Shown here: positions 47,683-58,552 of the stretch, piece after piece | How positions within the stretch are numbered: position 1 is the first letter of the stretch | How the letters are laid out: every line of letters starts with the position of its first letter | Assembly (NCBI RefSeq): GCF_009734385.1 | Contig: NZ_CP046452.1 | Span: forward strand, 1,984,001-2,048,000 | DNA: 64,000 bases | Direction of reading: 5' to 3' | Source of the DNA: Corynebacterium kalinowskii | GTDB taxonomy: Bacteria > Actinomycetota > Actinomycetes > Mycobacteriales > Mycobacteriaceae | Program-made: the position numbers and the translations under genes | Notes under the pieces: model-generated | Database searches by the model: none | What the model was told of the DNA's origin: nothing | The model's input: only the letters and a program-made list of their open reading frames with translations

Positions 47683-49184
47683 TCGTACGTCGCCTCCACG
47701 CGCCACTGCCCCGCGAGCCACACAATCAAGAAGGCCCGCGGGGTATCCTCTTGCACCACCACGACCTGCATCCGCGCGTACTTTTGCGCCACGTCTGGAT
47801 CCCACCACCGGTCATCTACCGGCCACGGCCCGGCCCACGCTGTCACCTCCCAACGATGGTGTCCTCGCACAAGCCACGCAGGTGTAGCGCTGAGGATCGC
47901 GTCCGCAGTGACGTGGATAGCCGTGCCAGTGGCGTCGAGAAGCTGCAGTTTGGTGGCGGGATGGCTAGCTGCACGCGCGGGCAACGGCGACGGCAGCACC
48001 CCCAGCCACGTCCCCGGAGCGCGACGCGGCGTGACCTCCTCCCCGTAGGGGATCAGCTCCGTGCGTTCGGCCGGCCCCCGACCACCGGCAAGACGTGGCT
48101 GCAGCACCGCATCCGTCCCTAAGAGGGACTGCACCCGCGCCACCACGCGCCGAACCTGCTCAGCACGCTCATCCACCGCACCCCACAGCCCGGCGCCCGC
48201 CCCAGGCGAGCTCACTTCCAGCGGCTCGAGAGCTAGCGTCACGATCCCCGGGATCTGCCGCGCGCTCAGCCATCCATCGAGCTGCCAACGCACCCGATCC
48301 GCCGTCGCAGACTCCGTGAGCGGCTCACGGGTGCGCCACACCCGCTCAATAGCCACATCCGCTTCCGCAATCACCTTCAGACGTTGGCATACCACCCCTG
48401 CGCGCTGCAGCTTCTCGTGCAGTTGGGCTGCCAGGGTGCGCGCAAGGAACGCCGCTTCATCAACGCGGGTGATTGCCTCCTCCGGGGTGAGCGATACCCG
48501 CAGGTCCGTAGTGGGCAGCTCCGGCGCGACCTTCCGTTCCTCCCGCCCCAGGGCAATGCGCTGGCAGGTGAGCCCCGCCCGCCCAAAGCGCGTAACGACG
48601 GCCGAAGGTGGCAGTTGCGCCAGTTCGCCGAGCGTCCGAATCCCCAGCATGCCTAGCGCATCGAGCGTTTCCGCCTCGCAGCCGAGTGCTTCTTCGAATT
48701 TCAGTACCCCTAGGGGTTGATCCTTCAGGAACGCCAGAGACTCCCCCGGTGGCACCGCTGCGCCTTGCCGCGCGGCGATGATCGCGGTGGTGATGGTGTC
48801 TGCGATGCCGATCATGCAGTCCACGCCCTTGAGAGAGGCGGCATCGGCGAGGAGCTGCACGGCTTTGTCTTCACTACCGTAAAACCTGCCGGCGGCACCG
48901 GCATCGATCACAACCAGGCCAGGTCGCAGCACCTCCACGCTGGGGGCGATCTCTTCGAGTTCCCGCACCACCGGCTCAAACTCGCGGGCATCCCGATCCG
49001 CATCCCACTCCGCCAGCGTGAGCGCCGGATAGAGCGCTTGTGCTTCACGCACCCGCATGTCACGCCTGATTCCTTTGGCGCGGGCGAAAGAACTGCACGC
49101 CCGTACCCGGTGCTGCTGCGATACCGCCATGACCCCCGCGGCATGCGTGGGCCAATCCGGGAACCACACTGCCATGACCCGCAT
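47679..49184 (-). CDS. imuB: Inactive Y-family polymerase ImuB of the SOS mutasome
   Basis: A 501-residue DinB-like protein that bridges DnaE2 to the sliding clamp in mycobacteria. The N-terminus is a degenerate Y-family palm (MRVMAVWFPDWPTHAAGV, RDMRVREAQALYP, VVIDAGAAGRFYG), where the catalytic acidic pair is not conserved in the usual form. HhH (LRTLGELAQLPPSAVVTRFG) and little-finger regions follow. The C-terminal part is Trp-rich (HHRWEVTAWAGPWPVDDRWWDPD). The start overlaps the imuA' stop (TAATG). The 3' end overlaps the convergent lipoprotein gene by 4 bp. Confidence 0.9.
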   Translation of the reverse strand: MRVMAVWFPDWPTHAAGVMAVSQQHRVRACSSFARAKGIRRDMRVREAQALYPALTLAEWDADRDAREFEPVVRELEEIAPSVEVLRPGLVVIDAGAAGRFYGSEDKAVQLLADAASLKGVDCMIGIADTITTAIIAARQGAAVPPGESLAFLKDQPLGVLKFEEALGCEAETLDALGMLGIRTLGELAQLPPSAVVTRFGRAGLTCQRIALGREERKVAPELPTTDLRVSLTPEEAITRVDEAAFLARTLAAQLHEKLQRAGVVCQRLKVIAEADVAIERVWRTREPLTESATADRVRWQLDGWLSARQIPGIVTLALEPLEVSSPGAGAGLWGAVDERAEQVRRVVARVQSLLGTDAVLQPRLAGGRGPAERTELIPYGEEVTPRRAPGTWLGVLPSPLPARAASHPATKLQLLDATGTAIHVTADAILSATPAWLVRGHHRWEVTAWAGPWPVDDRWWDPDVAQKYARMQVVVVQEDTPRAFLIVWLAGQWRVEATYD

Positions 49185-49861
49185 TAGACCACCCGCAGCC
49201 GCGTCTTTTTATGCCCCGGCTCGCCGACCTGCACCACACGTGTGCTCACGCCTGTCTTGGCGCGAAGCTGCACCTGGATCTGAAACCCGCGGATCCTACC
49301 GGTACCGGGGCCAATGCCATGGAAGCCGCGCACCTTGGCATCCATCACCACATGCGGGGACGGGGCAGTAAGGCCTACCAGCAACAACGCCGCGTTCCCC
49401 TTGCGAAGCTTGCCTAGCAGCGGCCTAGCCCGCACCGGCGAAAGACTCAGCTGAACCTCAGAGCGGTAGACAACTAAGTCCATGCCTTCGCACAGCACAG
49501 CTACCGTGTTCAGCGGTTCCACGCCCGGATCCGGGACCGCCACCACTTTCTCCAGCCCCTGGCCAATCTCTGTCAGTAGCAAGTCCGGCCAGCCCACCAC
49601 GGCTACAAAGTTGCCATCTTGCACTGCTGTTCGAACGATCTCAATGACAAATGCGGGCGTATCGCTGCACTGCAGCACCACCCTGCGCGGAAAGTTCACT
49701 CCCAAGCCCACCGGACCAGGAATGCCCTCTTCAGGCAGGACTTCTGGAGCGGGAATTGCCCCCACAGCATCCATGCGCGCGCGAAGGACAGCGACGCGAT
49801 CAGCCCGGCTTAACCCAGACAGATCCGCCCCCACATCCTTTCGAACACTTGTTCCCGACAC
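49184..49861 (-). CDS. imuA': SOS mutasome accessory protein ImuA'
   Basis: A 225-residue RecA-like-fold protein, partner of ImuB and DnaE2 in damage-induced mutagenesis. No full Walker A motif is visible, as usual for ImuA'; segments such as FVIEIVRTAVQDGNFVAVVGWPDLLLTEIGQGLEKVVAVPDPG outline the fold. GTG 49861 follows TACTAT (49872-49867) at the distance expected of a leaderless message. An alternative start is GTG 49834. A LexA-type box lies over the first codons. Confidence 0.82.
   Translation of the reverse strand: MSGTSVRKDVGADLSGLSRADRVAVLRARMDAVGAIPAPEVLPEEGIPGPVGLGVNFPRRVVLQCSDTPAFVIEIVRTAVQDGNFVAVVGWPDLLLTEIGQGLEKVVAVPDPGVEPLNTVAVLCEGMDLVVYRSEVQLSLSPVRARPLLGKLRKGNAALLLVGLTAPSPHVVMDAKVRGFHGIGPGTGRIRGFQIQVQLRAKTGVSTRVVQVGEPGHKKTRLRVV
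49841..49856. promoter_or_regulatory. Candidate LexA (SOS) box at imuA'
   Basis: TCGAACACTTGTTCCC matches TCGAAC-N4-GTTCGA at ten of twelve defined positions. It begins about six bases downstream of the predicted transcription start. The same type of box controls dnaE2 at 26081. Confidence 0.7.
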
Positions 49862-49912
49862 AAGGAATAGTATGGCGGAATAACCCGCTCAGTTCAAGTG
49901 CCTAGGTGATGT

Positions 49913-50563
49913 CTAGGCCAAGTCGTAGCGCTGCGCCCAGCGCGTCAGCGCATAACGATTCGACTGCTGCGTCTTACGCAGAATATTCGACGAGTGCGTC
50001 TCCACCGTCTTGATCGAAATAAACAGCTCAGCGGCGATTTCCTTGTAGGTGTAACCACGGGCCAGCAGGCGCAGTACCTCAAGCTCCCGGCGCGTCAGCG
50101 CATCCACCAACTCCGGCTGCTCCGGCTGCTCATCAACCACACCCACACCAGCGTGCGCGTCCGGCGCAGCAAACGCATCCAGCACGAACCCTGCCAGGCG
50201 CGGCGAGAAGACGGCGTCGCCTTCGTGAACACGGCGGATGGCGTCGACAAGCTCCGGGCCCGAAATCGACTTGGTGACATATCCGCGGGCACCCGCGCGG
50301 ATCACCGAAATGACATCCTCCGCAGCGTCGGAGACCGACAGCGCCAGATAGCGCGGGAAATGCGCGCCCGCGATCACAGCCTGGCCACCGCCATCCGGCA
50401 TGTGCACGTCCAGCAGGACGACATCGGGGTGGGTGTCGGTGATCCCCTTAATGGCGTCAGCTACGCCGCCTGCCTCACCGACGATCTCTACGTGCTCCGA
50501 AATCTCGGCACGCACGCCGGAACGGAACACGGAATGATCATCAACGAGGAAGACACGAATCAT
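49913..50563 (-). CDS. esrR: Response regulator, NarL/LuxR type (envelope stress)
   Basis: A 216-residue two-domain regulator. The receiver domain has DDHSVFRSG, the phospho-acceptor in VVLLDVHMPDG (Asp 52), and Lys in YVTKSI. The C-terminal LuxR-type helix-turn-helix is LTRRELEVLRLLARGYTYKEIAAELFISIKTVETHSSNILRKT. It overlaps the sensor kinase gene by 4 bp. Together with the divergent PspC-type gene this matches EsrISR (CgtSR7) of C. glutamicum, which responds to cell-envelope stress. Confidence 0.88.
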   Translation of the reverse strand: MIRVFLVDDHSVFRSGVRAEISEHVEIVGEAGGVADAIKGITDTHPDVVLLDVHMPDGGGQAVIAGAHFPRYLALSVSDAAEDVISVIRAGARGYVTKSISGPELVDAIRRVHEGDAVFSPRLAGFVLDAFAAPDAHAGVGVVDEQPEQPELVDALTRRELEVLRLLARGYTYKEIAAELFISIKTVETHSSNILRKTQQSNRYALTRWAQRYDLA

Positions 50564-51720
50564 GCCTTTGAGTCTACTGGCAACTTAATGTGCACCTCGG
50601 TACCTTCCCCCGGCGTGGACTTCACCGTGGCCACGCCGCCGACCCGCTCCACACGACCCAGAATCGAATCCTTCACCCCGTGGCGATCAGGGTCGATGTC
50701 CGACATGTTGAAGCCCACCCCACGATCGCGGACGAAAATCTCCAGGTCCCCGAAGACCTCGGAATACACGTCGACGGAGCTGACATGCGCATGTTTCGCA
50801 GCGTTCACCATGGCCTCGCGGGCGGCAAAGACCGCGGCCTGTGTCTCATCCGTCATCGGGGTATCCCCTACCGTGACCGGGGCAATCCGAATACCGTAGA
50901 GATCCTCGACCTCCCCGGCGGCCAGTTCCAAGGCTTGGGAAACGGTGGTAGAGGAGGCGGTTTTGCCGTCGAAAAGCCACTGGCGCAGTTCACGCTCCTG
51001 ACCGCGGGCGAGGCGAGCGACCTCCATCGGTTCCTCCGAACGCTTCTGGATGAGCGCCAGGGTCTGCAACACCGAATCGTGAATGCGGGAAGCGATCTCG
51101 GCGCGCTCTTCGGCCTTTGCTTTCTCATCGCGCTCCTCAGTGAGGCGCCGCCACATCTGCAGCAGCAATGGAACAGCGAGAACCGCCGCACCGACCAGCG
51201 TAAACAGCACCGCTGTAAACGTCGCGCCGAACACCGCGGGATCCGCCCAGTTGATCGAAACAAAGAAGATACCCGCGAAGACCAAAATCACGCCCACCAT
51301 GATGGTCAGGGTGTTCCGGGGTCGCAGCAACGCTTCCACGCCTTGGTCATAGGCCTGCCACGCCACCAGTGCGCCCACGCCCACAATGACAGCCGGAACC
51401 AGCGTCGATCCCTGGAAACCCGTGAAGGCGGAAAAACTCAAGACAGCAGCGGCGATACCACCGATAACGAAGATCAGGTTGAGCCCCTTCGGGGTCTCGG
51501 TCCCCTCCGGAATCACGCACGAGGCCTCTTGCTCCGCGGTCGCCGGCTTCGTCATCATCCAGGTACCCATATAAAACACCAGGCCAAGACCGCCGAACAA
51601 GCAAGAGACGAGCAGCACGAGGCGAATCGTCAGCACGTCCATCTTTAAATGAACGGCTAGTCCGGAGGCCACGCCTCCCACCACACGCTTACGCGGCCGA
51701 TAAAACTTCGGGTACATCAT
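50560..51720 (-). CDS. esrS: PspC-domain sensor histidine kinase (envelope stress)
   Basis: A 386-residue kinase. An N-terminal PspC domain (YRPRKRVVGGVASGLAVHLKMDVLTIRLVLL) is followed by about five membrane helices to residue 190. Then come the HisKA_3 dimerisation box EERAEIASRIHDSVLQTLALIQ (phospho-His) and an ATPase domain with AAREAMVNAAKHA (N box) and VRDRGVGFNMSDI (G box). It is transcribed ahead of the response regulator. Fusing PspC to the kinase is characteristic of EsrS. Confidence 0.88.
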   Translation of the reverse strand: MMYPKFYRPRKRVVGGVASGLAVHLKMDVLTIRLVLLVSCLFGGLGLVFYMGTWMMTKPATAEQEASCVIPEGTETPKGLNLIFVIGGIAAAVLSFSAFTGFQGSTLVPAVIVGVGALVAWQAYDQGVEALLRPRNTLTIMVGVILVFAGIFFVSINWADPAVFGATFTAVLFTLVGAAVLAVPLLLQMWRRLTEERDEKAKAEERAEIASRIHDSVLQTLALIQKRSEEPMEVARLARGQERELRQWLFDGKTASSTTVSQALELAAGEVEDLYGIRIAPVTVGDTPMTDETQAAVFAAREAMVNAAKHAHVSSVDVYSEVFGDLEIFVRDRGVGFNMSDIDPDRHGVKDSILGRVERVGGVATVKSTPGEGTEVHIKLPVDSKA

Positions 51721-51805
51721 GTCTTATATCTTGGCATGACCCTGAACTTTTGAAATCGGTGTAAACCCTGATGTTTTTGCTGTCAGAGTGCGCGAACATA
51801 AAAGT

Positions 51806-52783
51806 ATGAACACGAACACGGTAAACACGATGTGGGCCACCCGCCCCGCCCGCATCCCTGCCTCCCAGGGCGGCAACGCCAAGATCGCCGGTGTCTGCGA
51901 AGGCATCGGTGTCCGATACCAAGTCGATCCCACCCTTATCCGCATCCTCTTCGTCGCCGCGGGACTTGTGGGAGGTGGCTTAGGCGTCTACCTCGTGGCA
52001 TGGCTGATCATGCCGCGTTACTCCATGCAGTACTCCCCAATTGAGGCGGTGCTCAAGAACCTTAGCGACCAGTACCAGAAGGAAAAGGAAACCGGCTGGT
52101 GGCTCATCGTCGCACTGCTCGTCTTCGGCTTCAGCGCCACAAGCGGCTCCGGAGACTTTGTTAGTGGCAGCACGATGATCTCCCTCGCCCTCGCCTTTGG
52201 GTTCTGGTACTTCCTCCACACCAGGCAACCGGAGCCGCCGAAGGTGGATAACAGCATTATTGCCCCCGCACCGGGCTTCCAAATGCCCACCCCGCCGTCG
52301 TGGGATCCGCTCGGCACCGTGCCTGAGCTGTGGCACCTTCCGGAGCCGGGAACCATGGCGCCAGAGCCACCCAAGAAGAAGTCCTACGGCTGGGTGTGGG
52401 TGGCAGCTGCCGTAGTCCTCGCTGGTCTCGGCGGAATTGCCAACCTGGCATATCACAACGCCGAACCTCCAGAAGGCCTAGGCGATGTCACCACTGTCGT
52501 CCGCACTGAAGCTGACCTGCAGCGCGTCTACGAAAACGGCATCGGCAACCTCACCGTCAATATGCGCGACCTACAACCACTCAGCGAGGACCGCACCGTC
52601 AAGGTGGACAACGGCATCGGCAACGTGCAGATCGAGCTACCCAACGAAGTGCCGGTTCGAGTCGAATGCAACAACGGCATCGGCGACACCAACTGCCAGC
52701 CCGGACTACACAACGCAGGCGAGGGACACGTGCTCACCATCAAGGTGGACAACGGCATCGGCAGTGTAAACATCAAGTATTAA
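51806..52783 (+). CDS. esrI: PspC/LiaF-like membrane protein, inhibitor EsrI
   Basis: A 325-residue protein divergent from esrSR. The N-terminal PspC domain (GNAKIAGVCEGIGVRYQVDPTLIRILFVAAGLVGGGLGVYLVAWLIMP) precedes several membrane helices. The C-terminus is a LiaF-like beta-helix in which the NGIG motif occurs four times (coded at 52535, 52610, 52673 and 52751). In C. glutamicum EsrI holds the EsrSR system inactive without stress, and LiaF does the same in Firmicutes. ATG 51806 (MNTNTVNTMWATR) is preferred to 51788. Confidence 0.85.
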   Translation: MNTNTVNTMWATRPARIPASQGGNAKIAGVCEGIGVRYQVDPTLIRILFVAAGLVGGGLGVYLVAWLIMPRYSMQYSPIEAVLKNLSDQYQKEKETGWWLIVALLVFGFSATSGSGDFVSGSTMISLALAFGFWYFLHTRQPEPPKVDNSIIAPAPGFQMPTPPSWDPLGTVPELWHLPEPGTMAPEPPKKKSYGWVWVAAAVVLAGLGGIANLAYHNAEPPEGLGDVTTVVRTEADLQRVYENGIGNLTVNMRDLQPLSEDRTVKVDNGIGNVQIELPNEVPVRVECNNGIGDTNCQPGLHNAGEGHVLTIKVDNGIGSVNIKY

Positions 52784-52929
52784 GCAGCTGGACTTTTCAC
52801 CCCAGCGATATCACCCGATCAAACACCCGATCCGGCAGCACCGCCTTCAGCACTACCAACAGCTTCGCACCCCTACCCACCGTGTAGCGGGTGCGGGGCT
52901 TTTCTGCTTCCACTGCTTTGAGCAGCGCC

Positions 52930-53592
52930 TTAACGACGACGGCATGGCCGCGACAACCACGGACCGGAATATCCCTTTCGCAACGTCCGCGCCAATTTCT
53001 GGGCTTGGTCTTGATAGACAGAGTCCTTGCTGGATTTTTCGAGATTATCCGCAGTGATCAGACCCCAATTGGTCTTGATTCCGCCCGGTTCGACCACGAT
53101 GACATCGATGCCGAAGGGCTTGAGCTCCATGCGCATCGCGTCGGAAAGCGCTTCCACCGCGTACTTGGAGGCGTGGTACCAGCCGCCAAACGGCATGACC
53201 ATGCGCCCGCCCATGGACGAGATGTTGATAATGCGCCCGCTCCCCTGTGCACGCATGCCCGGTATCACGAGCTTTGTCATTTCGCTGAGGCCAAAGACGT
53301 TGACGTCGAACTGGTACTTGGCATCGGCCTCGCTGACCCCTTCCATAGGGCCATAGAAGCCGAATCCTGCATTGTTGATCAGCACGTCCACGGTGCCAAC
53401 ATTCGCAGCGACGGCCGCACGCTGCTCCTCGTCCGTGATGTCCATGGCCTGCGTCTTCACGCCGAACGGCTCGAGTTCCCGCAGCTTATCTGCCGAGCGG
53501 GCCACTGCCCACACCTCGTGGCCTCTCTTTGCCAGGGCCTGTGCCGCTTCAAACCCGATGCCGCTGGAGGCGCCGGTGATCACAATCTTCAT
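52930..53592 (-). CDS. Short-chain dehydrogenase/reductase with frameshifted 3' end
   Basis: NAD(P)-dependent SDR. The N-terminus MKIVITGASSGIGFEAAQAL binds the nucleotide; NNAGFGFYG, Ser in INISSMGG and YHASK (catalytic Tyr and Lys) are intact. In frame, the protein ends early with GYSGPWLSRPCRRR. A +1 shift in this stretch reads on as GHAVVVKALLKAVEAEKPRTRYTVGRGAKLL to a stop at 52797, which is the normal C-terminus of this subfamily. So the gene has a frameshift between about 52935 and 52990, or the sequence has an error there. Catalysis may survive; the substrate-binding tail is lost. The second ATG (53592) is preferred to 53601. Confidence 0.8.
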   Translation of the reverse strand: MKIVITGASSGIGFEAAQALAKRGHEVWAVARSADKLRELEPFGVKTQAMDITDEEQRAAVAANVGTVDVLINNAGFGFYGPMEGVSEADAKYQFDVNVFGLSEMTKLVIPGMRAQGSGRIINISSMGGRMVMPFGGWYHASKYAVEALSDAMRMELKPFGIDVIVVEPGGIKTNWGLITADNLEKSSKDSVYQDQAQKLARTLRKGYSGPWLSRPCRRR

Positions 53593-53647
53593 GCTTGCCA
53601 TCTTTCACGATTTTGTTTCATGGTATTCCTAAAGAATACGCGCGAAA

Positions 53648-53699
53648 AAGGCCCCGGCTTCGGATTTTTCTCTAGGAGAGAATCCGAAGCCGGGGCCTT
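53648..53699. terminator. Strong terminator downstream of guaA
   Basis: Perfect 19-bp arms (53648-53666 and 53681-53699) with a GGCCCCGG core and a 14-base loop. Just after the guaA stop on the minus strand, with AT-rich ends on both sides. Confidence 0.9.
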
Positions 53700-53714
53700 A
53701 ATTCACGGTGGGGA

Positions 53715-55271
53715 TTACTCCCACTCGATGGTTCCCGGTGGCTTGGACGTGCAGTCCAGCACCACGCGGTTAACATCTGGCACTTCGTTGGTGATGCGGG
53801 TGGAGATCTTCTCTAGGACGTCGTAAGGCAGGCGGGTCCAGTCGGCAGTCATGGCGTCTTCGGAGGACACTGGGCGCAGCACGATTGGGTGGCCGTAGGT
53901 GCGGCCGTCGCCCTGGACGCCGACGGAGCGGACGTCGGCAAGCAACACGACTGGGCACTGCCAGATCTCGCCGTCGAGGCCAGCAGCGGTGAGCTCGGTA
54001 CGGGCGATGAGGTCTGCAGCGCGCAGCGTCTCCAAGCGCTCTTCGGTAACTTCGCCGATGATGCGAATGCCGAGGCCTGGGCCTGGGAACGGCTGGCGGT
54101 TCACGATCTCTTCCGGCAGACCAAGCTCGCGACCCACGGCGCGGACTTCGTCCTTGAACAGGGAGCGCAGTGGCTCAACGAGGTCGAATTCGACGTCGTC
54201 AGGAAGGCCGCCCACGTTGTGGTGGGACTTAATGGTTGCAGTACCGGATCCGCCACCGGACTCGACCACATCTGGGTACAGGGTGCCCTGGACGAGGAAG
54301 CCGACATCCTCGCCTTCCAGAACCTCAGCGACTGAACGTTCGAAAGAGCGGATGAACTCGGCACCAATGGCCTTACGCTTGGCTTCTGGCTCCGTCACGC
54401 CGGCCAGCTTGTCCAGGAATGCAGCACGCTCGTCAGCCACAACCAGCTTGGCACCAGTGGAAGCGACGAAGTCCTTCTCCACCTGCTCGCGCTCACCGGC
54501 ACGTAGCAAGCCGTGATCGACGAGGATACAGGTCAGGCGATCACCGATGGCGCGCTGCACCAGAGCTGCGGCAACAGCGGAGTCAACGCCACCGGACAGA
54601 CCGCAAATCGCGCGGCCTTCCGGACCGACCTGCTCCTTGATCTTCTCGATGAGCTCTTCCGCGATATTCTCGGCGGTCCAGTTCTGCTCCAGACCTGCGA
54701 TCTCAGTGAGGAAGCGCACGAGCACTTCCTGGCCGTGTGGGCTGTGCAAAACCTCAGGGTGGTACTGCACACCGGCCATGCGCTTGTCGACGCACTCGAA
54801 CGCAGCCACCGGTGCACCAGCGGACTGTGCGGTAACAGTGAAGCCTTCCGGAGCCTCGTGCACGGCATCGCCATGAGACATCCATACTTTGTGGGTATCT
54901 TCAAAACCTGCGTGGAGAATGCCACCGGTGACAGTCATGTCGGTACGGCCGTACTCGCGGTTGCCGGTGTTGGCCACGGTGCCGCCCATGGCGTGCGTCA
55001 TGGTCTGGAAGCCGTAACAAATGCCGAATACTGGCAGTCCGAGCTCGAAAACAGCCTCATCGATCTTCGGCGCACCTTCCTCGTACACGGAGGATGGGCC
55101 ACCGGAGAGGATCAAGGCGGCAGGATTCTTGGCCTTGATTTCCTCAATGGTTGCCGTGTGTGGGATGACCTCGGAATAGATCCGGGCCTCACGCACACGA
55201 CGTGCGATGAGCTGGGCGTATTGGGCGCCGAAATCGACGACGAGTACTGGGCGATGAGATTGCGGATTCAC
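53715..55271 (-). CDS. guaA: GMP synthase (glutamine-hydrolysing)
   Basis: Amidates XMP to GMP. The 518-residue enzyme has an N-terminal class I glutamine amidotransferase domain ([21 protein letters not shown], catalytic Cys in [16 protein letters not shown] His), the ATP pyrophosphatase domain with P-loop [15 protein letters not shown], and a C-terminal dimer domain ending KPPGTIEWE. The frame is open to 55403 but GTG 55271 gives the family start. A terminator-like hairpin at 55307-55333 separates it from guaB3. Confidence 0.97.
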   Translation of the reverse strand: MNPQSHRPVLVVDFGAQYAQLIARRVREARIYSEVIPHTATIEEIKAKNPAALILSGGPSSVYEEGAPKIDEAVFELGLPVFGICYGFQTMTHAMGGTVANTGNREYGRTDMTVTGGILHAGFEDTHKVWMSHGDAVHEAPEGFTVTAQSAGAPVAAFECVDKRMAGVQYHPEVLHSPHGQEVLVRFLTEIAGLEQNWTAENIAEELIEKIKEQVGPEGRAICGLSGGVDSAVAAALVQRAIGDRLTCILVDHGLLRAGEREQVEKDFVASTGAKLVVADERAAFLDKLAGVTEPEAKRKAIGAEFIRSFERSVAEVLEGEDVGFLVQGTLYPDVVESGGGSGTATIKSHHNVGGLPDDVEFDLVEPLRSLFKDEVRAVGRELGLPEEIVNRQPFPGPGLGIRIIGEVTEERLETLRAADLIARTELTAAGLDGEIWQCPVVLLADVRSVGVQGDGRTYGHPIVLRPVSSEDAMTADWTRLPYDVLEKISTRITNEVPDVNRVVLDCTSKPPGTIEWE

Positions 55272-55306
55272 GCCCCAAAGTCTATCCCACGTTTCACTAA
55301 TGGGAA

Positions 55307-55333
55307 AAGGCAGCCCCAGTGCGGGACTGCCTT
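55307..55333 (-). terminator. Terminator-like hairpin between guaB3 and guaA
   Basis: An 11-bp stem (AAGGCAG plus TCCC pairing with GGGG, one wobble) with a T run on the minus strand, 16 bp after the guaB3 stop. It would end most transcripts before guaA. Confidence 0.75.
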
Positions 55334-55348
55334 CCAAATTACTGCGAC

Positions 55349-56500
55349 CTAGCGAATGTTCAGAGCGACCTTTTGGAAGCTCTTCAGGTCGGTGTAGCCA
55401 CACTTTGCCAACGCGCGGCGCAAACCACCGACGAAGTTGAGGTGGCCGAAGGCATCGGTGGATGGTCCGTGCAGCACGACTTCCAGAGAAGGAAGTGGCT
55501 GGTTATCGAGGTCTTCAAGATTCTCGGCGGTGACAAAGCCACGTGGGAAGCGTGGGTGTGCGGCCACTGCTGGCCAATAGAAGCCCTTGCCTGCAGCCTC
55601 GGCAGCTTGTGCCAGCGGAGCGCCCAGGACTACGGCATCCGCGCCACAGGCGATTGCCTTGATTGCGTCGCCAGAGTTCTCGATCTCACCGTCTGCGATG
55701 ATGTGCACGTAGCGTCCACCGGTTTCATCGAGGTATTCACGGCGGGCAGCGGCAGCATCAGCAATGGCAGTGGCCATCGGAGTCTCAATGCCGAGCGCGA
55801 ATTCGTTGGTGTTTTCGCCGCCACCAACGATGATGCCGGCAGCGCCAGCACGCATGAGGTGCATCGCGGTGGTGTAGTCGCCTACGCCACCTGCGATCAC
55901 AGGAACGTCGAGGTTGCCAATGAACTCCTTGAGGTTCAGTGGTTCACCATCGGCCTGGACGTGCTCAGCAGAAATGAGCGTGCCCTGAATGATGAGCAGT
56001 TCAGCCCCAGCCTTGATAACAACAGGCGCCAGTTCGCGGGCACGCTGTGGTGACACGCGTACTGCCACGGTCGCACCGGAGGCACGAACCTCGGCGATGC
56101 GCTCGGAGAGCAGCTCGGTGTCGAGCGGCGCAGCATGCAGTTCCTGGAGAGCAGCGATCGCCTTGGAGCTGAGGATGTCCGTGGACAGCAGCTCCTCGCG
56201 AGCGATCTGGATGACTCGAGAGATCGCACCATCCAGGTCAGCGTGGCGACCCCACAGTCCCTCTGCGTTGATAACTCCCAAGCCGCCTTGCTTGTCCATT
56301 TCGATGACAAACTCTGGCGTCGCCAAGGCATCCGTTGGGTGCGACATGACTGGAATATCGAAGGTGTACGCATCGATGTTCCAGGTAGTGTCCACGTCTT
56401 TGGACGACCGGGTACGGCGTGAAGGGACGATAGAAATGTCGTTCAGGCTGTAGGAGCGGCGAGCCTCGCGCCCCATGCCGATTTCTACGATTTCTCGCAT
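55349..56500 (-). CDS. guaB3: GuaB3 family IMP dehydrogenase-related protein
   Basis: A 383-residue TIM-barrel protein of the IMPDH/GMP reductase family, lacking CBS domains ([87 protein letters not shown]). The canonical catalytic-loop Cys (GxGSxC) of true IMPDH is not present in that place. Its exact reaction in corynebacteria is unsettled. AGGGAAG precedes ATG 56500. It lies 10 bp after guaB. Confidence 0.93.
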   Translation of the reverse strand: MREIVEIGMGREARRSYSLNDISIVPSRRTRSSKDVDTTWNIDAYTFDIPVMSHPTDALATPEFVIEMDKQGGLGVINAEGLWGRHADLDGAISRVIQIAREELLSTDILSSKAIAALQELHAAPLDTELLSERIAEVRASGATVAVRVSPQRARELAPVVIKAGAELLIIQGTLISAEHVQADGEPLNLKEFIGNLDVPVIAGGVGDYTTAMHLMRAGAAGIIVGGGENTNEFALGIETPMATAIADAAAARREYLDETGGRYVHIIADGEIENSGDAIKAIACGADAVVLGAPLAQAAEAAGKGFYWPAVAAHPRFPRGFVTAENLEDLDNQPLPSLEVVLHGPSTDAFGHLNFVGGLRRALAKCGYTDLKSFQKVALNIR

Positions 56501-56510
56501 TTCAACTTCC

Positions 56511-58067
<1,557 letters not shown>

Positions 58068-58119
58068 CTAGAGTAGTGCTTTCCCAGCATTTGAGGTAAT
58101 TCAAGGTAGGGTATGGACT

Positions 58120-58494
58120 GTGAATTTTGAAGGCATGCCTCTTGACCCTTTCGCAGATGATCCCAATGATCCTGCGTCCTTTCTTGAGCCCGACGAAGAG
58201 TTCCCGCCGCTGTCCATCGACGAGCGTGCTCATATCCTCGAAGACCTCACCTTGTTAGAAAAATTCCAGGTGGCGCTTGAACCCCGTGGCATCCTGGGCA
58301 TTTTCTTCTACTGTGAGGACTGCGATGAGCCTCACTATTACAACTGGGAAATCATGAAGGACAACATGCGTTCCCTCCTCGGCGGGCAGCAAAGCCCGGT
58401 GCATGAGCCATCTGCGCAGCCCGACATCAACGCTTACGTGCCGTGGGACTACTGCCTCGGTTATTTGGACGGACTCGACGCCCACAAGTCCTAG
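58120..58494 (+). CDS. DUF5319 family protein
   Basis: A 124-residue acidic protein (NFEGMPLDPFADDPNDPASFLEPDEEFPPLSIDERAHILEDLTLLEKFQ; IFFYCEDCDEPHYYNWEIMKDNM) of the actinobacterial family DUF5319, orthologous in position to Rv3412 of M. tuberculosis. GTG 58120 follows TAGGGT at the spacing of a leaderless message. The CxxC in YCEDCDEPH could bind metal. Divergent from guaB; function unknown. Confidence 0.88.
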   Translation: MNFEGMPLDPFADDPNDPASFLEPDEEFPPLSIDERAHILEDLTLLEKFQVALEPRGILGIFFYCEDCDEPHYYNWEIMKDNMRSLLGGQQSPVHEPSAQPDINAYVPWDYCLGYLDGLDAHKS

Positions 58495-58502
58495 AAGTAC
58501 AA

Positions 58503-58535
58503 AACACCCCGCATTCCTCATGGAAGCGGGGTGTT
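58503..58535. terminator. Terminator between DUF5319 gene and rsdA
   Basis: Arms AACACCCCGC and GCGGGGTGTT (10 bp, perfect) with T-rich flank on the plus strand and A-rich flank on the other, between convergent stops. Confidence 0.88.
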
Positions 58536-58552
58536 GTTGGGTTTATGGCCGG

